Positions 1 through 9,255 of a DNA stretch of 64,000 nucleotides are shown piece after piece (the first letter of the stretch is position 1; the number at the start of each line of letters is the position of its first letter). Under the pieces are notes generated by a model. The model had not been told where the DNA came from. It did no database searches and saw only the letters and a list, made by a program, of their open reading frames with translations. Both the position numbers and the translations under genes were made by a program. Source of the stretch: Alphaproteobacteria bacterium US3C007 (GTDB lineage Bacteria; Pseudomonadota; Alphaproteobacteria; Rhodobacterales; Rhodobacteraceae); the NCBI GenBank assembly GCA_034423775.1, contig CP139918.1, positions 1,984,001-2,048,000 of the forward strand. The letters are read 5' to 3'.

Positions 1-425
1 CTGCGAAATTGCGTGCGCCCCAAGGTTGCGCTGGTTTTGGGGGCTGCAAAGGGGATTTCTTCAAGCGAAATGGCAAAGCCTGTGGTGTCAGCGCTTGGAA
101 CGATGGCCGTCAGATCCCCATCTATCCCCCAATACATGGGGCGAATATAAACCGCGGCGGATGTCGCGTAGCTCGCAAGCCCTTCCCAGATCAGGGCTTT
201 CATCTCAGAAACACTATATGTTGGGGTGAGCATTAGGGCCTTTGCTGACGCGTTTACCCGCGCACAATGCGCCTCCAAATCGGGGACAACCCCGTTAAAA
301 TAGCGTGCCCCATCGAAGACGCCTGAGCCCAACCAAGCCCCATGGTCGGCAGCTTTCATCACAGCAATATCGCCATCATGCCATTGGCCGTTGAAAAAGG
401 TTTTTATGTTGCTGCCCGTTGCCAT
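1..425 (-). CDS. ilvE: Branched-chain amino acid aminotransferase, N-terminal part
   Basis: The frame opens at an ATG at 425 and stays open for 141 codons to the left edge, so only the N-terminal half is present. The product begins MATGSNIKTFFNGQWHDG and contains DHGAWLGSGVFDGAR and YIRPMYWGIDGD, which match class IV PLP aminotransferases of the branched-chain type common in Roseobacters. The enzyme transfers amino groups between glutamate and the keto acids of leucine, isoleucine and valine in the cytoplasm. The PLP-binding lysine should lie beyond the edge. A strong Shine-Dalgarno (AAGGAGGGG) precedes the ATG. It lies downstream of trpS on the same strand, after about 165 bases without a gene. 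Confidence 0.9.
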   Translation of the reverse strand, partial: MATGSNIKTFFNGQWHDGDIAVMKAADHGAWLGSGVFDGARYFNGVVPDLEAHCARVNASAKALMLTPTYSVSEMKALIWEGLASYATSAAVYIRPMYWGIDGDLTAIVPSADTTGFAISLEEIPFAAPKTSATLGRTQFR

Positions 426-589
426 TGACCCCTCCTTTTGGATACCCCAGCTCACGACGAGGCATTCTTTATGGCACCCTGACAAAAGACGGGTTCGCAT
501 GCAAGAGCCTGCCGAACCCTATTCGCGCGGCGTTAGTAAGACTGGGAAGTTTATGGGATTGCTTGCTTTGTGAGCGCAGGCAGCAGGGC

Positions 590-1630
590 TTAACTGCGCA
601 GCAACCCCATAATATCATAAGTTTGGTTCAATATGGGCTGAGCAATTTTTCGAGCCCGCTCGGCCCCATTGGCCAATACACGGTCGATCTCGTCCGGTTC
701 CTGCATCAACCGGTTCATTTCAGCCGAAATTGGTGAAAGCGTGGCGACCGCGCGGTCAATCAGCATTGGTTTGAACTCGGAAAATTGTCTGCCGCCAATG
801 TCATTTAGAACCGCGTCAACGGATTGATCTTCCAAAGCGGCATAGATCGCCACCAAATTGCGCGCTTCGGGGCGATTTTCCAATCCGGCTTCTTCGGAAG
901 GTAGGGCATCGGGGTCGGTTTTGGCTTTGCGGAATTTCTGGGCAATGCTGTCTGCATCATCGCTCATATTTATGCGGCTCAGGTCAGAAGGGTCTGATTT
1001 TGACATTTTTTTTGATCCGTCGCGTAAGCTCATCACGCGGGCCGCAGGCCCCCCGATCACCGGCTCGGTAATTGGAAAAAAATCCACCCCGAAATCATGG
1101 TTGAACTTGGTTGCAATATCTCTTGTTAATTCAAGATGTTGCTTTTGATCATCGCCCACGGGCACATGGGTTGCGTGATAGAGTAAAATATCTGCGGCCA
1201 TCAATGCGGGATATCCAAATAAGCCAAGCGATGCATTCTCTGCATTTTTTCCAGCTTTGTCTTTGAATTGGGTCATCCGCTTCATCCACCCCATGCGGGC
1301 GATACAATTGAAAATCCACCCCAATTGAGCATGTTCGGGAACTGCGGATTGATTAAATAAAATTGACTGCTCCGGTTTTAATCCGGCAGCAATAAAAAAC
1401 GCCGCCAATTCACGGGTGTTTTTGCGCAAGTTGGCCGGATCTTGCCAGACGGTCACCGCGTGTAGATCCACCATGCAATATAAGGATTCATGGTTGGGGC
1501 TTTGCATATGCACAAACCGCTTTACGGCGCCCAAATAATTGCCAAGCGTTAACCCGCCCGATGGCTGAACACCTGAAAAAACGCGCTTTTCAAATGGGCT
1601 TGGGGATGGTGTTTGAGCGGCATCCGACAT
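590..1630 (-). CDS. trpS: Tryptophanyl-tRNA synthetase
   Basis: Cytoplasmic class I aminoacyl-tRNA synthetase that charges tRNA-Trp with tryptophan. The 346-residue length is normal for the bacterial enzyme. The HIGH-like ATP motif is seen as [10 protein letters not shown] at residues 23-32 and the KMSKS loop is exact at residues 208-212. The segment [13 protein letters not shown] around residues 139-151, which lines the tryptophan pocket, is also present. The start gives an extended N-terminus of about 15 residues before the core. It is transcribed divergently from the rhomboid-like gene with about 75 bases between the starts, and reads toward ilvE. Confidence 0.97.
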   Translation of the reverse strand: MSDAAQTPSPSPFEKRVFSGVQPSGGLTLGNYLGAVKRFVHMQSPNHESLYCMVDLHAVTVWQDPANLRKNTRELAAFFIAAGLKPEQSILFNQSAVPEHAQLGWIFNCIARMGWMKRMTQFKDKAGKNAENASLGLFGYPALMAADILLYHATHVPVGDDQKQHLELTRDIATKFNHDFGVDFFPITEPVIGGPAARVMSLRDGSKKMSKSDPSDLSRINMSDDADSIAQKFRKAKTDPDALPSEEAGLENRPEARNLVAIYAALEDQSVDAVLNDIGGRQFSEFKPMLIDRAVATLSPISAEMNRLMQEPDEIDRVLANGAERARKIAQPILNQTYDIMGLLRS

Positions 1631-1705
1631 AAGTGTTCTCCAAAGGGCAATCTACTGCGTGTCGATTAACTGCAGCTTCAAGGCCCGTCAAGCAAAGGGA
1701 GTGCG

Positions 1706-2401
1706 ATGTCTTTCAATCCGGAAACACCCAAAGCTGCGGCGTTGAACCCGATGCCGCCCGTCGTCATGGCGCTTTTTTTGATGATTGCGGGGGTAGAGGC
1801 CCTATTTGCCTTGGCATCGATTGGGGTTTTGGGTGAAGGGTTTGACGCCTCTTGGCGGTTTTTTGCGATTGAGCGCTATGGAATGAACACAAATCTTGTG
1901 TCATGGATGCGCGAAACTCAGGATTACGGCGCGGAACATTTGGTGCGCTTTGTTACGTTTTCCTTCTTGCATGCGTCTTTTATGCAGGCAGCGATCGCTT
2001 GTGCGCTGTTTTTGGCGATGGGCAAAATGGTTGGCAGCGTGTTTTCCGCCCCTGCCGTATTAATGTTCTTTTTTGTGTCAGCGGCGCTGGGCGCGTTGGT
2101 TTACTGCCTGATTGCGCCAGAGGCAGGCTGGTTATTTGGGGCTTTTCCAGGGATTTATGGGTTAATCGGGGCCTATACTTTTCTGCTTTGGGTGTCATTA
2201 AAGGCGCAGCAGGCGCCGGCAGGCAAAGCGTTTAACATGATTGCGATGCTGATCGGGATCCAGCTTGTCTTTGGAATATTCTTGAGCGGCAGATTATTGT
2301 GGATCGCCGATTTGGCCGGATTTTTAGGCGGCTTCACCCTATCTGTTTTATTGCTTCCGGGTGGGCTTGCGCGTCTAATGCAAGCGCTGCGCCGTGATTA
2401 A
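1706..2401 (+). CDS. Rhomboid-family membrane protein lacking catalytic residues
   Basis: A 231-residue polytopic protein with about six hydrophobic helices and the rhomboid arrangement. The second-helix motif SFLHASFMQ matches the usual SFLHxxxxH region, but the serine motif GxSG reads GAFPG near residue 150, and the last helix reads DLAGFLGG where active rhomboids have a catalytic histidine. Both members of the Ser-His dyad therefore appear to be replaced, which points to a pseudoprotease (derlin/iRhom-like) rather than an intramembrane serine protease; its job is unknown. A GGGAG Shine-Dalgarno precedes the ATG. Its stop codon overlaps the stop of murJ on the other strand by four bases. 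The fold assignment is firm, the inactivity is inferred from the motifs. Confidence 0.85.
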   Translation: MSFNPETPKAAALNPMPPVVMALFLMIAGVEALFALASIGVLGEGFDASWRFFAIERYGMNTNLVSWMRETQDYGAEHLVRFVTFSFLHASFMQAAIACALFLAMGKMVGSVFSAPAVLMFFFVSAALGALVYCLIAPEAGWLFGAFPGIYGLIGAYTFLLWVSLKAQQAPAGKAFNMIAMLIGIQLVFGIFLSGRLLWIADLAGFLGGFTLSVLLLPGGLARLMQALRRD

Positions 2402-3939
2402 GGCTTTTTAAAACTGGCCTTTATCTCTTGCAGCGAGAAGGCCTTTAATCTTTCACCCAGCCAAAGATATAATCCCGCGCCCGCGATTACCAAGAAGAGC
2501 GCATAGAAAATTCGCCCGGAAACGCTGGTGACAGCGGGGCTGATAAAAAATTGTATGCCGTAAAGAGCAGCCCCTAAGAAAAGGCTGGCAATGCACATGC
2601 GCAGCAAGCGGTTTTTCAAACCGGCCTCCGGTTTTAAAATATTGTCAAAGCCGCGCGCGCCCCAAAACAGCAGCCCGACCATTGCCCAAGCCGAAAGACT
2701 GGTGGCAATGGCCGCGGCCACCCAGCCAATAAATGGCATAAGACCGATGGCTAAGGCGGCATTGATCGCCATGCCTACAAGCGCAAATCGAAAAGGCCTG
2801 CGCGTATCTTCGCGCGCAAAATACAATGGTTGCAGGAGCTTTTGCAGCACAAAAGCGGGCAAGCCCAATCCGTAGATAGCGGTCGCAAGTGCCATCGCTT
2901 GCGCGTCAAGGCGGGAGGTTGCGCCATGTTCAAAAAGCGCAGAGACGAAAGGATAGGGCACCACGCAGAGCGCCATTGCGGCCGGTAAACTCAGCGCTAA
3001 TGTGATTTCGGTTGCGCTTGAAAAGGCTTGTTTTGCCCCTGCTTGATCATTTGCCTGCAAGCGTCGTGACAATTCGGGTAAGAGCACAATGCCCACAGCA
3101 ATTCCAACCACGCCCAGGGGCAACTGATACAGGCGGTCAGCCCCATAAAGCCAACTGACGGCGCCGGGATGTTGACTGGCGACCAATTGTCCGACCAATA
3201 AATTGATTTGCAGCACGCCATTGGCCAAGGCTGCGGGTACCGCAATCCGCACCAGCTGTCGCATTTCGGGGCTAAAGCTGGGCCGTCCCAACCGAATCGG
3301 AAGCCCGGCGGCCTGCGCCGCCCGCCATAGCGCGGTCAATTGCACAATCCCCGCAATTGGAACCGCCCAAATCAGATAATAGATGACCGCATGGTTCATC
3401 ACCCATCCCAGACAAAGCGCGCAAATAATGATGATATTTAAGAAGACAGGCGCGGCGGCGGCCATAGCGAAGCGCCCTTGGGCATTCAGCGCACCAGACA
3501 GCAGAGCGCTGAGCGAGATAAGAAAGATATAAGGAAACATCACGCGGCCATATTCAACTGCCATATCAAAGCGGGCATCGCCCACGAACCCCTGCGCGGT
3601 AAGCCAGACAAGCGCTGGCATGAACACCAGCGCCAGCGCTGTCAAAAGCGCCAGCGCAAAGGCAAGCCCGCCCATCGCCTGGCTGGCAAATCCGATCGGG
3701 TTGTCTTGGGCCTCAAGGCGCTTTGAAAACAGAGGCACAAAAGCGGCGTTAAAAGCGCCTTCTGCAAAGAACCGCCGAAACATATTGGGCAAACGAAATG
3801 CTACCACAAACGCGTCCAACACCGGCCCTGCGCCAATCATCATATAGAGCAAGACCTCGCGGGCCATGCCCAGCACGCGGCTGAGCAAAGTCCAAAAACC
3901 GACTGTCATAATGCCTTTGAGCAGTCGCGGCCCACTCAT
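2398..3939 (-). CDS. murJ: Lipid II flippase MurJ
   Basis: A 513-residue inner-membrane protein of the MOP exporter superfamily that flips lipid II across the membrane during peptidoglycan synthesis. The N-terminus contains TLLSRVLGMAREVLL and the segment RLPNMFRRFFAEGAFNAAFVPLF, split in family descriptions as the conserved RxPNxFR and EGAFxxAFVP boxes, and about 14 hydrophobic helices follow. The length is typical. Its start overlaps the end of glnD by four bases (ATGA), so the two are probably translated from one transcript; this murJ-glnD adjacency is common in Rhodobacterales. Confidence 0.95.
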   Translation of the reverse strand: MSGPRLLKGIMTVGFWTLLSRVLGMAREVLLYMMIGAGPVLDAFVVAFRLPNMFRRFFAEGAFNAAFVPLFSKRLEAQDNPIGFASQAMGGLAFALALLTALALVFMPALVWLTAQGFVGDARFDMAVEYGRVMFPYIFLISLSALLSGALNAQGRFAMAAAAPVFLNIIIICALCLGWVMNHAVIYYLIWAVPIAGIVQLTALWRAAQAAGLPIRLGRPSFSPEMRQLVRIAVPAALANGVLQINLLVGQLVASQHPGAVSWLYGADRLYQLPLGVVGIAVGIVLLPELSRRLQANDQAGAKQAFSSATEITLALSLPAAMALCVVPYPFVSALFEHGATSRLDAQAMALATAIYGLGLPAFVLQKLLQPLYFAREDTRRPFRFALVGMAINAALAIGLMPFIGWVAAAIATSLSAWAMVGLLFWGARGFDNILKPEAGLKNRLLRMCIASLFLGAALYGIQFFISPAVTSVSGRIFYALFLVIAGAGLYLWLGERLKAFSLQEIKASFKKP

Positions 3940-6749
3940 GTTGAAGCGCGCTCAACGCCCAGCTCGATTGCTTCGCGTAGCTTGCGTTCCAGCATTTTTT
4001 GCTTGGATTGGTTGTAAAATTTCAGACCAAACATGTCTTTTACATAAAAACTATCAACAACTTGTTCGCCATAAGTGGCGATGACTGCTGATGCGATATA
4101 GACGTTGGTATTGGCCAAAGTGCGTGTCAGATCAAACAACAGGCCCGGACGATCCCGCGTGTCGACTTCGATGATCGTGTAAATTTCGGAGCCGTCATTA
4201 TCAAAGCTGATAGAGGTCGGAACTTTAAAGGCTTTTTCGCGTTTTTTGAATTTGTCTTTATCCTGAATCGCAACTCGCGCCACCACTTTGCCCATCAATG
4301 TCTTATTGATCATTTGTTTCAAACGGTTGAACTTTTCGGGCTCATAAGGGTTTCCCGCCGCGTCTTGAATCCAAAACGCTGCCGTCGCAAACCCATCTTT
4401 GGTGGTATAGCTGCGCGCATCAACGACATTGGCCCGCACCAGTGCCAGAGCGCCCGCCAAGCTGGAAAAAATGCCGGGATGGTCGACGCAGGCAAAACAC
4501 ACGCGGGTTGCTGCGCGGTCTCCATCTGCATAGAAGTCGATGGCAATTTCATCCTCTTTTAAATCGCGGAGCAAACCGGCAAACACCACATGCGCGGTGA
4601 CATGTAATCCCTGCCAATAGGGGGGATAATGGCGCGCAACTTCGGTTTTAAGGTCTTTGGCATCCCAATCTTCTAAATGCAGACGTAGGTTTTTCTTACC
4701 CTCGCTGCCACGCGATTCGCGGTTCAAAGCGTCTTGGCCATTCTCTAACGCGCGGCGGGTCTGCCGATAGAGTGCCCGGATCAAAACCGCTTTCCAATTG
4801 TTCCAAGTGTTGGGACCAACAGCGCGAATATCGCAGACGGTCAACACGGTTAGCAGATCCAAGCGCTTGAGGGTTTGCACGGCTTTGACAAAGTCGCGCA
4901 CCGTTCGAGGATCAGCAATATCGCGTTTTTGCGCCAAATCAGACATCAATAAATGGTATCTCACAAGCCATTCTACGGTTTCCACATCAGCTTTGTTCAA
5001 GCCAAGCCGCGGAGCCACTTTGCGCGCAATTTGCGCTCCAATCACCGAATGATCTTCATTGCGGCCTTTGCCGATATCATGCAGCAGAAGGGCAACGTAA
5101 ATCACCTTCCGGTTCAGACCCTCTTTCAAAATAGAACTGGCAATGGGCAATTCTTCGATCAATTCGCCGCGCTCTATCTGGGCAAGGTTCCGGATACATT
5201 GGATCGTATGCTCATCCACCGTGTAGCTGTGGTACATATTGAATTGCATCATCGCGACGATGGGCTCAAATTCGGGGATGAAGGCTGACAAGGCCCCCAA
5301 TTCATTCATCCGTCTCAGGGCACGTTCTGGATTGCCATGTTTTAAGAGCAGATCCAGAAAAATCCGTTGTGCTTCGGGGGTTTGACGCAGGGTTTCGTCA
5401 AATAAATGCAGATTGGCTGAGATTAACCGCATCGCATCTGGATGTATCAGCAGGCCAGTCCGCAGCGCTTCTTCGAATAACCGCAACAGATTAAGCGGAT
5501 CGCTCAGAAAATTTTCAGGCGCGGAGATACTCAGCCTGTTATGCAGCACCATATAATCGGATTTCACAGTGGGGCGTTTGCGAAAAATCCGTTCTAAAAG
5601 TGGCTCGCTTTTGACATGGCTTGCCTCGAGCGCCGTTAAGAAAATACGCGTTAAATCCCCAACGCTGGTTGCTTGACGGAAATAATCTTGCATGAAAATT
5701 TCAACCGCTGGCCGGCCCGCGCGGTCATGATAACCCATGCGATCAGCCAGTTCGATTTGCATATCGAAGGATAAAGTTTCAACCGCGCGCCCGCTTATAA
5801 GATGCAAATGGCTGCGCACTGCCCATAAAAAAGCCTCTGCCTTGACGAAAATTTGATGTTCTTCCGGCGTGATAACGTTTAACGAGACCAGATCGGCCGT
5901 TGAGGTGGATCGATATACATATTTGGTAATCCAAAACAGCGATTGCAGGTCGCGCAGGCCGCCTTTTCCCTCTTTGACATTCGGCTCGACCATATAGCGC
6001 TGGCCGCCTTGCTTTTCATGCCGGGCTTCGCGTTCTTGCAATTTCGCCTCAATGAACTCTTTTTCGCTGCCCGAGAATAAATCACTCCAAAGCTTGGCGG
6101 ATAGTGCGTCGGCAAGGCTTTGATCACCGCAGAGGTTGCGCTGTTCCAGCATGGCGGTGCGAATCGTATAATCATTCGCGCCCAAGCGCAGACAATCTTT
6201 TACAGTGCGTGATGAATGCCCCACTTTCAGCTTAAGATCCCAAAGGATATAGAGCATCGTTTCAATCAGACTTTCGGCCCAAGGCGTGATTTTATACGGG
6301 GTTAAAAAAAGCAAATCAACATCGGAAAACGGAGCCATTTCGCCGCGGCCATACCCCCCGACCGCAACAACAGAAAGTCGCTCGCTTTCGGTGGGATTGG
6401 CGAGGGGATGCACGAAGGTTGAGGCGACAAACCAGGTTGTTTTAACAATACAATCGGTCAGGTAAGTGTAAGATCTGGTCACCTCATGCGCGCTGAACGG
6501 GCTTTTAGAAAAAGCATGGGCAATATGTTCCATACCCGCAATTTGACGCGCTTTCAGCTCTGTCGCCAAGCCCGCCCTTATGTCTTTACTGTCTGACAAC
6601 GTGACTAGGTTGGCTTTGATAAAGGCAACCATAGTTTCAGAGTCGAAAATCATTTCAGCTGGCGAAATCATTGGTAGATCGGGCCTGTCGAAGTGAAGCA
6701 TCGACAGATTAGAAGCTGAAGAACTCGAATGCTGCGGGCGCTGGGTCAA
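3936..6749 (-). CDS. glnD: Bifunctional uridylyltransferase/uridylyl-removing enzyme GlnD
   Basis: The cytoplasmic nitrogen sensor that adds UMP to PII proteins when glutamine is low and removes it when glutamine is high. At 937 residues it has the full family layout: a nucleotidyltransferase domain with GGYGRGEMAPFSDVDLL at about 131-147, an HD domain with LLHDIGKG in the middle, and two ACT domains in the last 220 residues (DHPGIFSSLAGAL and DRPGLLFDLTRTL). The annotated start is TTG and lies 41 bases inside the upstream lipoprotein gene, with a GGTGG box before it; an ATG at 6701 (Met17), just past that gene's stop, is a reasonable alternative but has no clear Shine-Dalgarno. It is coupled to murJ downstream. 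Confidence 0.95.
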   Translation of the reverse strand: MTQRPQHSSSSASNLSMLHFDRPDLPMISPAEMIFDSETMVAFIKANLVTLSDSKDIRAGLATELKARQIAGMEHIAHAFSKSPFSAHEVTRSYTYLTDCIVKTTWFVASTFVHPLANPTESERLSVVAVGGYGRGEMAPFSDVDLLFLTPYKITPWAESLIETMLYILWDLKLKVGHSSRTVKDCLRLGANDYTIRTAMLEQRNLCGDQSLADALSAKLWSDLFSGSEKEFIEAKLQEREARHEKQGGQRYMVEPNVKEGKGGLRDLQSLFWITKYVYRSTSTADLVSLNVITPEEHQIFVKAEAFLWAVRSHLHLISGRAVETLSFDMQIELADRMGYHDRAGRPAVEIFMQDYFRQATSVGDLTRIFLTALEASHVKSEPLLERIFRKRPTVKSDYMVLHNRLSISAPENFLSDPLNLLRLFEEALRTGLLIHPDAMRLISANLHLFDETLRQTPEAQRIFLDLLLKHGNPERALRRMNELGALSAFIPEFEPIVAMMQFNMYHSYTVDEHTIQCIRNLAQIERGELIEELPIASSILKEGLNRKVIYVALLLHDIGKGRNEDHSVIGAQIARKVAPRLGLNKADVETVEWLVRYHLLMSDLAQKRDIADPRTVRDFVKAVQTLKRLDLLTVLTVCDIRAVGPNTWNNWKAVLIRALYRQTRRALENGQDALNRESRGSEGKKNLRLHLEDWDAKDLKTEVARHYPPYWQGLHVTAHVVFAGLLRDLKEDEIAIDFYADGDRAATRVCFACVDHPGIFSSLAGALALVRANVVDARSYTTKDGFATAAFWIQDAAGNPYEPEKFNRLKQMINKTLMGKVVARVAIQDKDKFKKREKAFKVPTSISFDNDGSEIYTIIEVDTRDRPGLLFDLTRTLANTNVYIASAVIATYGEQVVDSFYVKDMFGLKFYNQSKQKMLERKLREAIELGVERAST

Positions 6750-7881
6750 GAATTACCACCTGTTTGTCTTGGATCGTTGCGATAGCCAGACCACGCTCGT
6801 TGGTGCCGTCTTTCCTAAGTCTGAAAATACCATCGACGCCTTCAAAGCCGGCTGTTTGGGTTAAGGCTGCTGCGCCTAACGCGTTGTTGGTGCCACGGGC
6901 GACCAATGCGCCAATTGCGGCGACGCCATCATATGCCAGGCCCGCAAGCTGGTGTGGTTTACTGGAAAATGTCGCTTCATAGCGCGTTGAAAAACTTTGA
7001 GCGCGCGCGTAATCGGGCAAAGCGAACAGCCCCCCCTGCACGCCTGAGAGCGCCAGAGTTTGCGCCGGCACATCCCAGCGTGCAAGGCCTGCATATTGCA
7101 CTTTGGCGGGATCAATCCCAGCTTCGGGCAGCAATTGCACCAACAGCCCCAAAGCGCCGGCCGTTGTTGAGGTTAATAAAATAGTATCGGCCTCTTCAAT
7201 CTCGACAGCGGCGCGAATGAGCGGAATCGCGGCAACAACCCCCTCTTGCGAGAACTCAAACGCCTGACTATGCGCGATTTTTAAGCTGGAATATTGGGCG
7301 GCCTTTTCCAAAGCGCTGCGCCCTGCTTCCCCTTCCAGATTATCCGGGTAAACAATCACAGCGCGTTGTTTTCCTGATCGTGCAAGATAACCGACCACCC
7401 TTTCAGCCGTATTGTCAAAGGTCTTTCCAAGCACGAAGACGTTGCCACCGGCGATGGCGCTGCTGTTTGAAAAGCTTAAAACATTCACACCTTCATCCGC
7501 GACAGCCAGGCCCGCGGCGTTTGCGGCTTCAGCAAAAAGCGGCCCAATGATAATTTTTGCACCCTGATCAACCGCGGTTTGGGCCTGTTGCGCGGCGATA
7601 TCACTGCGCCCTGCAGTGTCATAAACGCGCAGGTCAATTTTGACCGGTTCCAAATCAGAAACCGCCATTCGCGCGGCTTGCTCTAAACTTCCGGCGATCT
7701 CGGCGGCGTTTTGCGAAGATGTCGGAACCAACAATGCGATTGGAATGGGCTCTTGGGGAGCCAGCCTGGGAGCGGTGTCAATCGTTGATGTGTCAGGCGC
7801 GCAGGCGCTTATAAAAGCTGCCAGCAAGATCCCGGCCAGCGCGCGTAGACCTTTATGACGAAATGAAATAGATACTCTCAT
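6709..7881 (-). CDS. Penicillin-binding protein activator / LppC-family lipoprotein
   Basis: A 390-residue predicted lipoprotein: a basic start, a hydrophobic stretch and the lipobox ISAC near residues 24-27, then a type I periplasmic binding-protein fold (for example IALLVPTSSQNAAEIAGSLE and GAKIIIGPLFAEAANAAGL, typical of the receptor-ligand binding family). Proteins of this kind (LppC/LpoA-like) are placed in the outer or inner membrane facing the periplasm and are thought to activate penicillin-binding proteins; the function here is inferred from family. AAAGGAG precedes the ATG. It is divergent from rsmI, the usual Rhodobacterales arrangement, and its 3' end overlaps the annotated start of glnD. 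Confidence 0.85.
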   Translation of the reverse strand: MRVSISFRHKGLRALAGILLAAFISACAPDTSTIDTAPRLAPQEPIPIALLVPTSSQNAAEIAGSLEQAARMAVSDLEPVKIDLRVYDTAGRSDIAAQQAQTAVDQGAKIIIGPLFAEAANAAGLAVADEGVNVLSFSNSSAIAGGNVFVLGKTFDNTAERVVGYLARSGKQRAVIVYPDNLEGEAGRSALEKAAQYSSLKIAHSQAFEFSQEGVVAAIPLIRAAVEIEEADTILLTSTTAGALGLLVQLLPEAGIDPAKVQYAGLARWDVPAQTLALSGVQGGLFALPDYARAQSFSTRYEATFSSKPHQLAGLAYDGVAAIGALVARGTNNALGAAALTQTAGFEGVDGIFRLRKDGTNERGLAIATIQDKQVVILDPAPAAFEFFSF

Positions 7882-7961
7882 ACATACGCTCCTTTAACAG
7901 GGGTTTAGCACAGCTCTTTCGCCGGTGCGACAAGAAAGCTAAGAATGATAAGGGCAAAGCC

Positions 7962-8822
7962 GTGAGTAAGCGCAACATCCATTTGGCACCAGGGCTTTAT
8001 TTTGTGGCCACCCCGATCGGGACCGCGCGCGACATCACTTTGCGTGCGCTCGATATTCTAACAAATGTTGATATTTTAGCGGCTGAAGATACCCGAAGCC
8101 TGCGAAAATTAATGGATATTCACGGCGTGGCTTTGAATGAGCGCCCGATATTGGCCTATCATGATCACAATGGCGCGCGCATGCGGCCTAAATTAATGCA
8201 ATATTTACTAGAAGGCCGGTCTGTTGCCTATGCGTCGGAGGCGGGAACGCCGCTTATTGCTGATCCGGGCTTTGACCTAAGTAAAACGGCCGCTGAGGCT
8301 GGTGTTTTGGTCACCACAGCGCCCGGGCCATCCGCGGTGATAACCGCGCTGACGCTGGCCGGTTTGCCCACCGATCGCTTTTTGTTTGAAGGCTTTGTTC
8401 CCAACGCAAGATCTGCGCGGCTTGCGGCTTTGAGGAATTTGTTAAACGTGCCAGCAACTTTGGTGTTTTACGAATCTCCTAAACGTCTTGTGCCATTTTT
8501 GCAGGATGCCTGCGCGGTTTATGGCGAAAATAGGCAGGCTGCGTATTGCCGCGAATTAACCAAAAAGTTTGAAGATATCCGCCGCGGAACATTGGCAGAG
8601 TTGTTGGCCAAGGCGCAAACTGGGCCTGTCAAAGGCGAGATTGTCGTGATCATTGACCGGGCGCAGTCATCTCCTGTTAATGAAAGTGATATAGAAGCGC
8701 AGTTGAAAATAGCATTGCAATCAATGTCGGTGCGAGACGCGGCTGAGTTTGTGGCGCAGGCGCATGGCGTGGCGAAACGCAAAATTTATCAGATGGCTTT
8801 GAACATTGAGCAGAAACCTTAA
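7962..8822 (+). CDS. rsmI: 16S rRNA (cytidine-1402 2'-O) methyltransferase RsmI
   Basis: A 286-residue member of the tetrapyrrole methylase-fold family that 2'-O-methylates C1402 of 16S rRNA using S-adenosylmethionine. The N-terminal signature is LYFVATPIGTARDITLRAL, followed by ILAAEDTRSLRKLM and the segment SEAGTPLIADPGFDL near residues 93-107, all diagnostic. The start is GTG. The 3' end overlaps yraN by 17 bases, so the two are translated from the same message; gshB follows on the same strand. The divergent neighbour is the LppC-type lipoprotein. Confidence 0.96.
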   Translation: MSKRNIHLAPGLYFVATPIGTARDITLRALDILTNVDILAAEDTRSLRKLMDIHGVALNERPILAYHDHNGARMRPKLMQYLLEGRSVAYASEAGTPLIADPGFDLSKTAAEAGVLVTTAPGPSAVITALTLAGLPTDRFLFEGFVPNARSARLAALRNLLNVPATLVFYESPKRLVPFLQDACAVYGENRQAAYCRELTKKFEDIRRGTLAELLAKAQTGPVKGEIVVIIDRAQSSPVNESDIEAQLKIALQSMSVRDAAEFVAQAHGVAKRKIYQMALNIEQKP

Positions 8823-9207
8823 AGGAAACAAGGCTTATTATTCAGGCTTAGCCGCTGAAAACAAAATAGCAAAAGCATATAGAGCTGGCGGATATCACTT
8901 GGAGGCGCAGCGGTGGAGATCTTTGGCCGGCGAAATAGATCTGATTTTCAAAACCTCGGTCTGTTGGGTTTTTGTTGAGGTCAAGAAATCGCAAAATCAT
9001 GAAAGAGCTGCGCAGCTGTTAACAGCGTTTCAAAGACGCCGCATTATTGCTGCTGCGCAGGTGTTTATGGGGCAGGTGCGATCTGCGCCCTGCATGGCGA
9101 TGCGCTTTGATCTGGCTTTGATCGATCGTTTCGGCGCCATTTTAATTGTAGAAAACGTATTTTTTTCAGAGGATTTTCAAGAACCATCAGAGATGGGTTT
9201 TATTTAG
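8806..9207 (+). CDS. yraN: YraN family protein (UPF0102), nuclease-like
   Basis: A 133-residue member of the YraN/UPF0102 family, which has a Holliday-junction-resolvase-like PD-(D/E)xK fold. The fold's signature is visible as GEIDLIF followed by VFVEVKKS, giving the E-x-K pair. Its substrate is not established. It begins with TTG at 8806, inside the end of rsmI, and the first residues (MSRNLKGNKAYYSGLAAE) match the family's conserved N-terminus, which supports this unusual start. It sits between rsmI and gshB, a conserved order in Rhodobacterales. Confidence 0.9.
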   Translation: MSRNLKGNKAYYSGLAAENKIAKAYRAGGYHLEAQRWRSLAGEIDLIFKTSVCWVFVEVKKSQNHERAAQLLTAFQRRRIIAAAQVFMGQVRSAPCMAMRFDLALIDRFGAILIVENVFFSEDFQEPSEMGFI

Positions 9208-9255
9208 CTGGCTCAAGTTGTAATCAAAGCTGAAAACATATCGCAGGAGCGCGCC

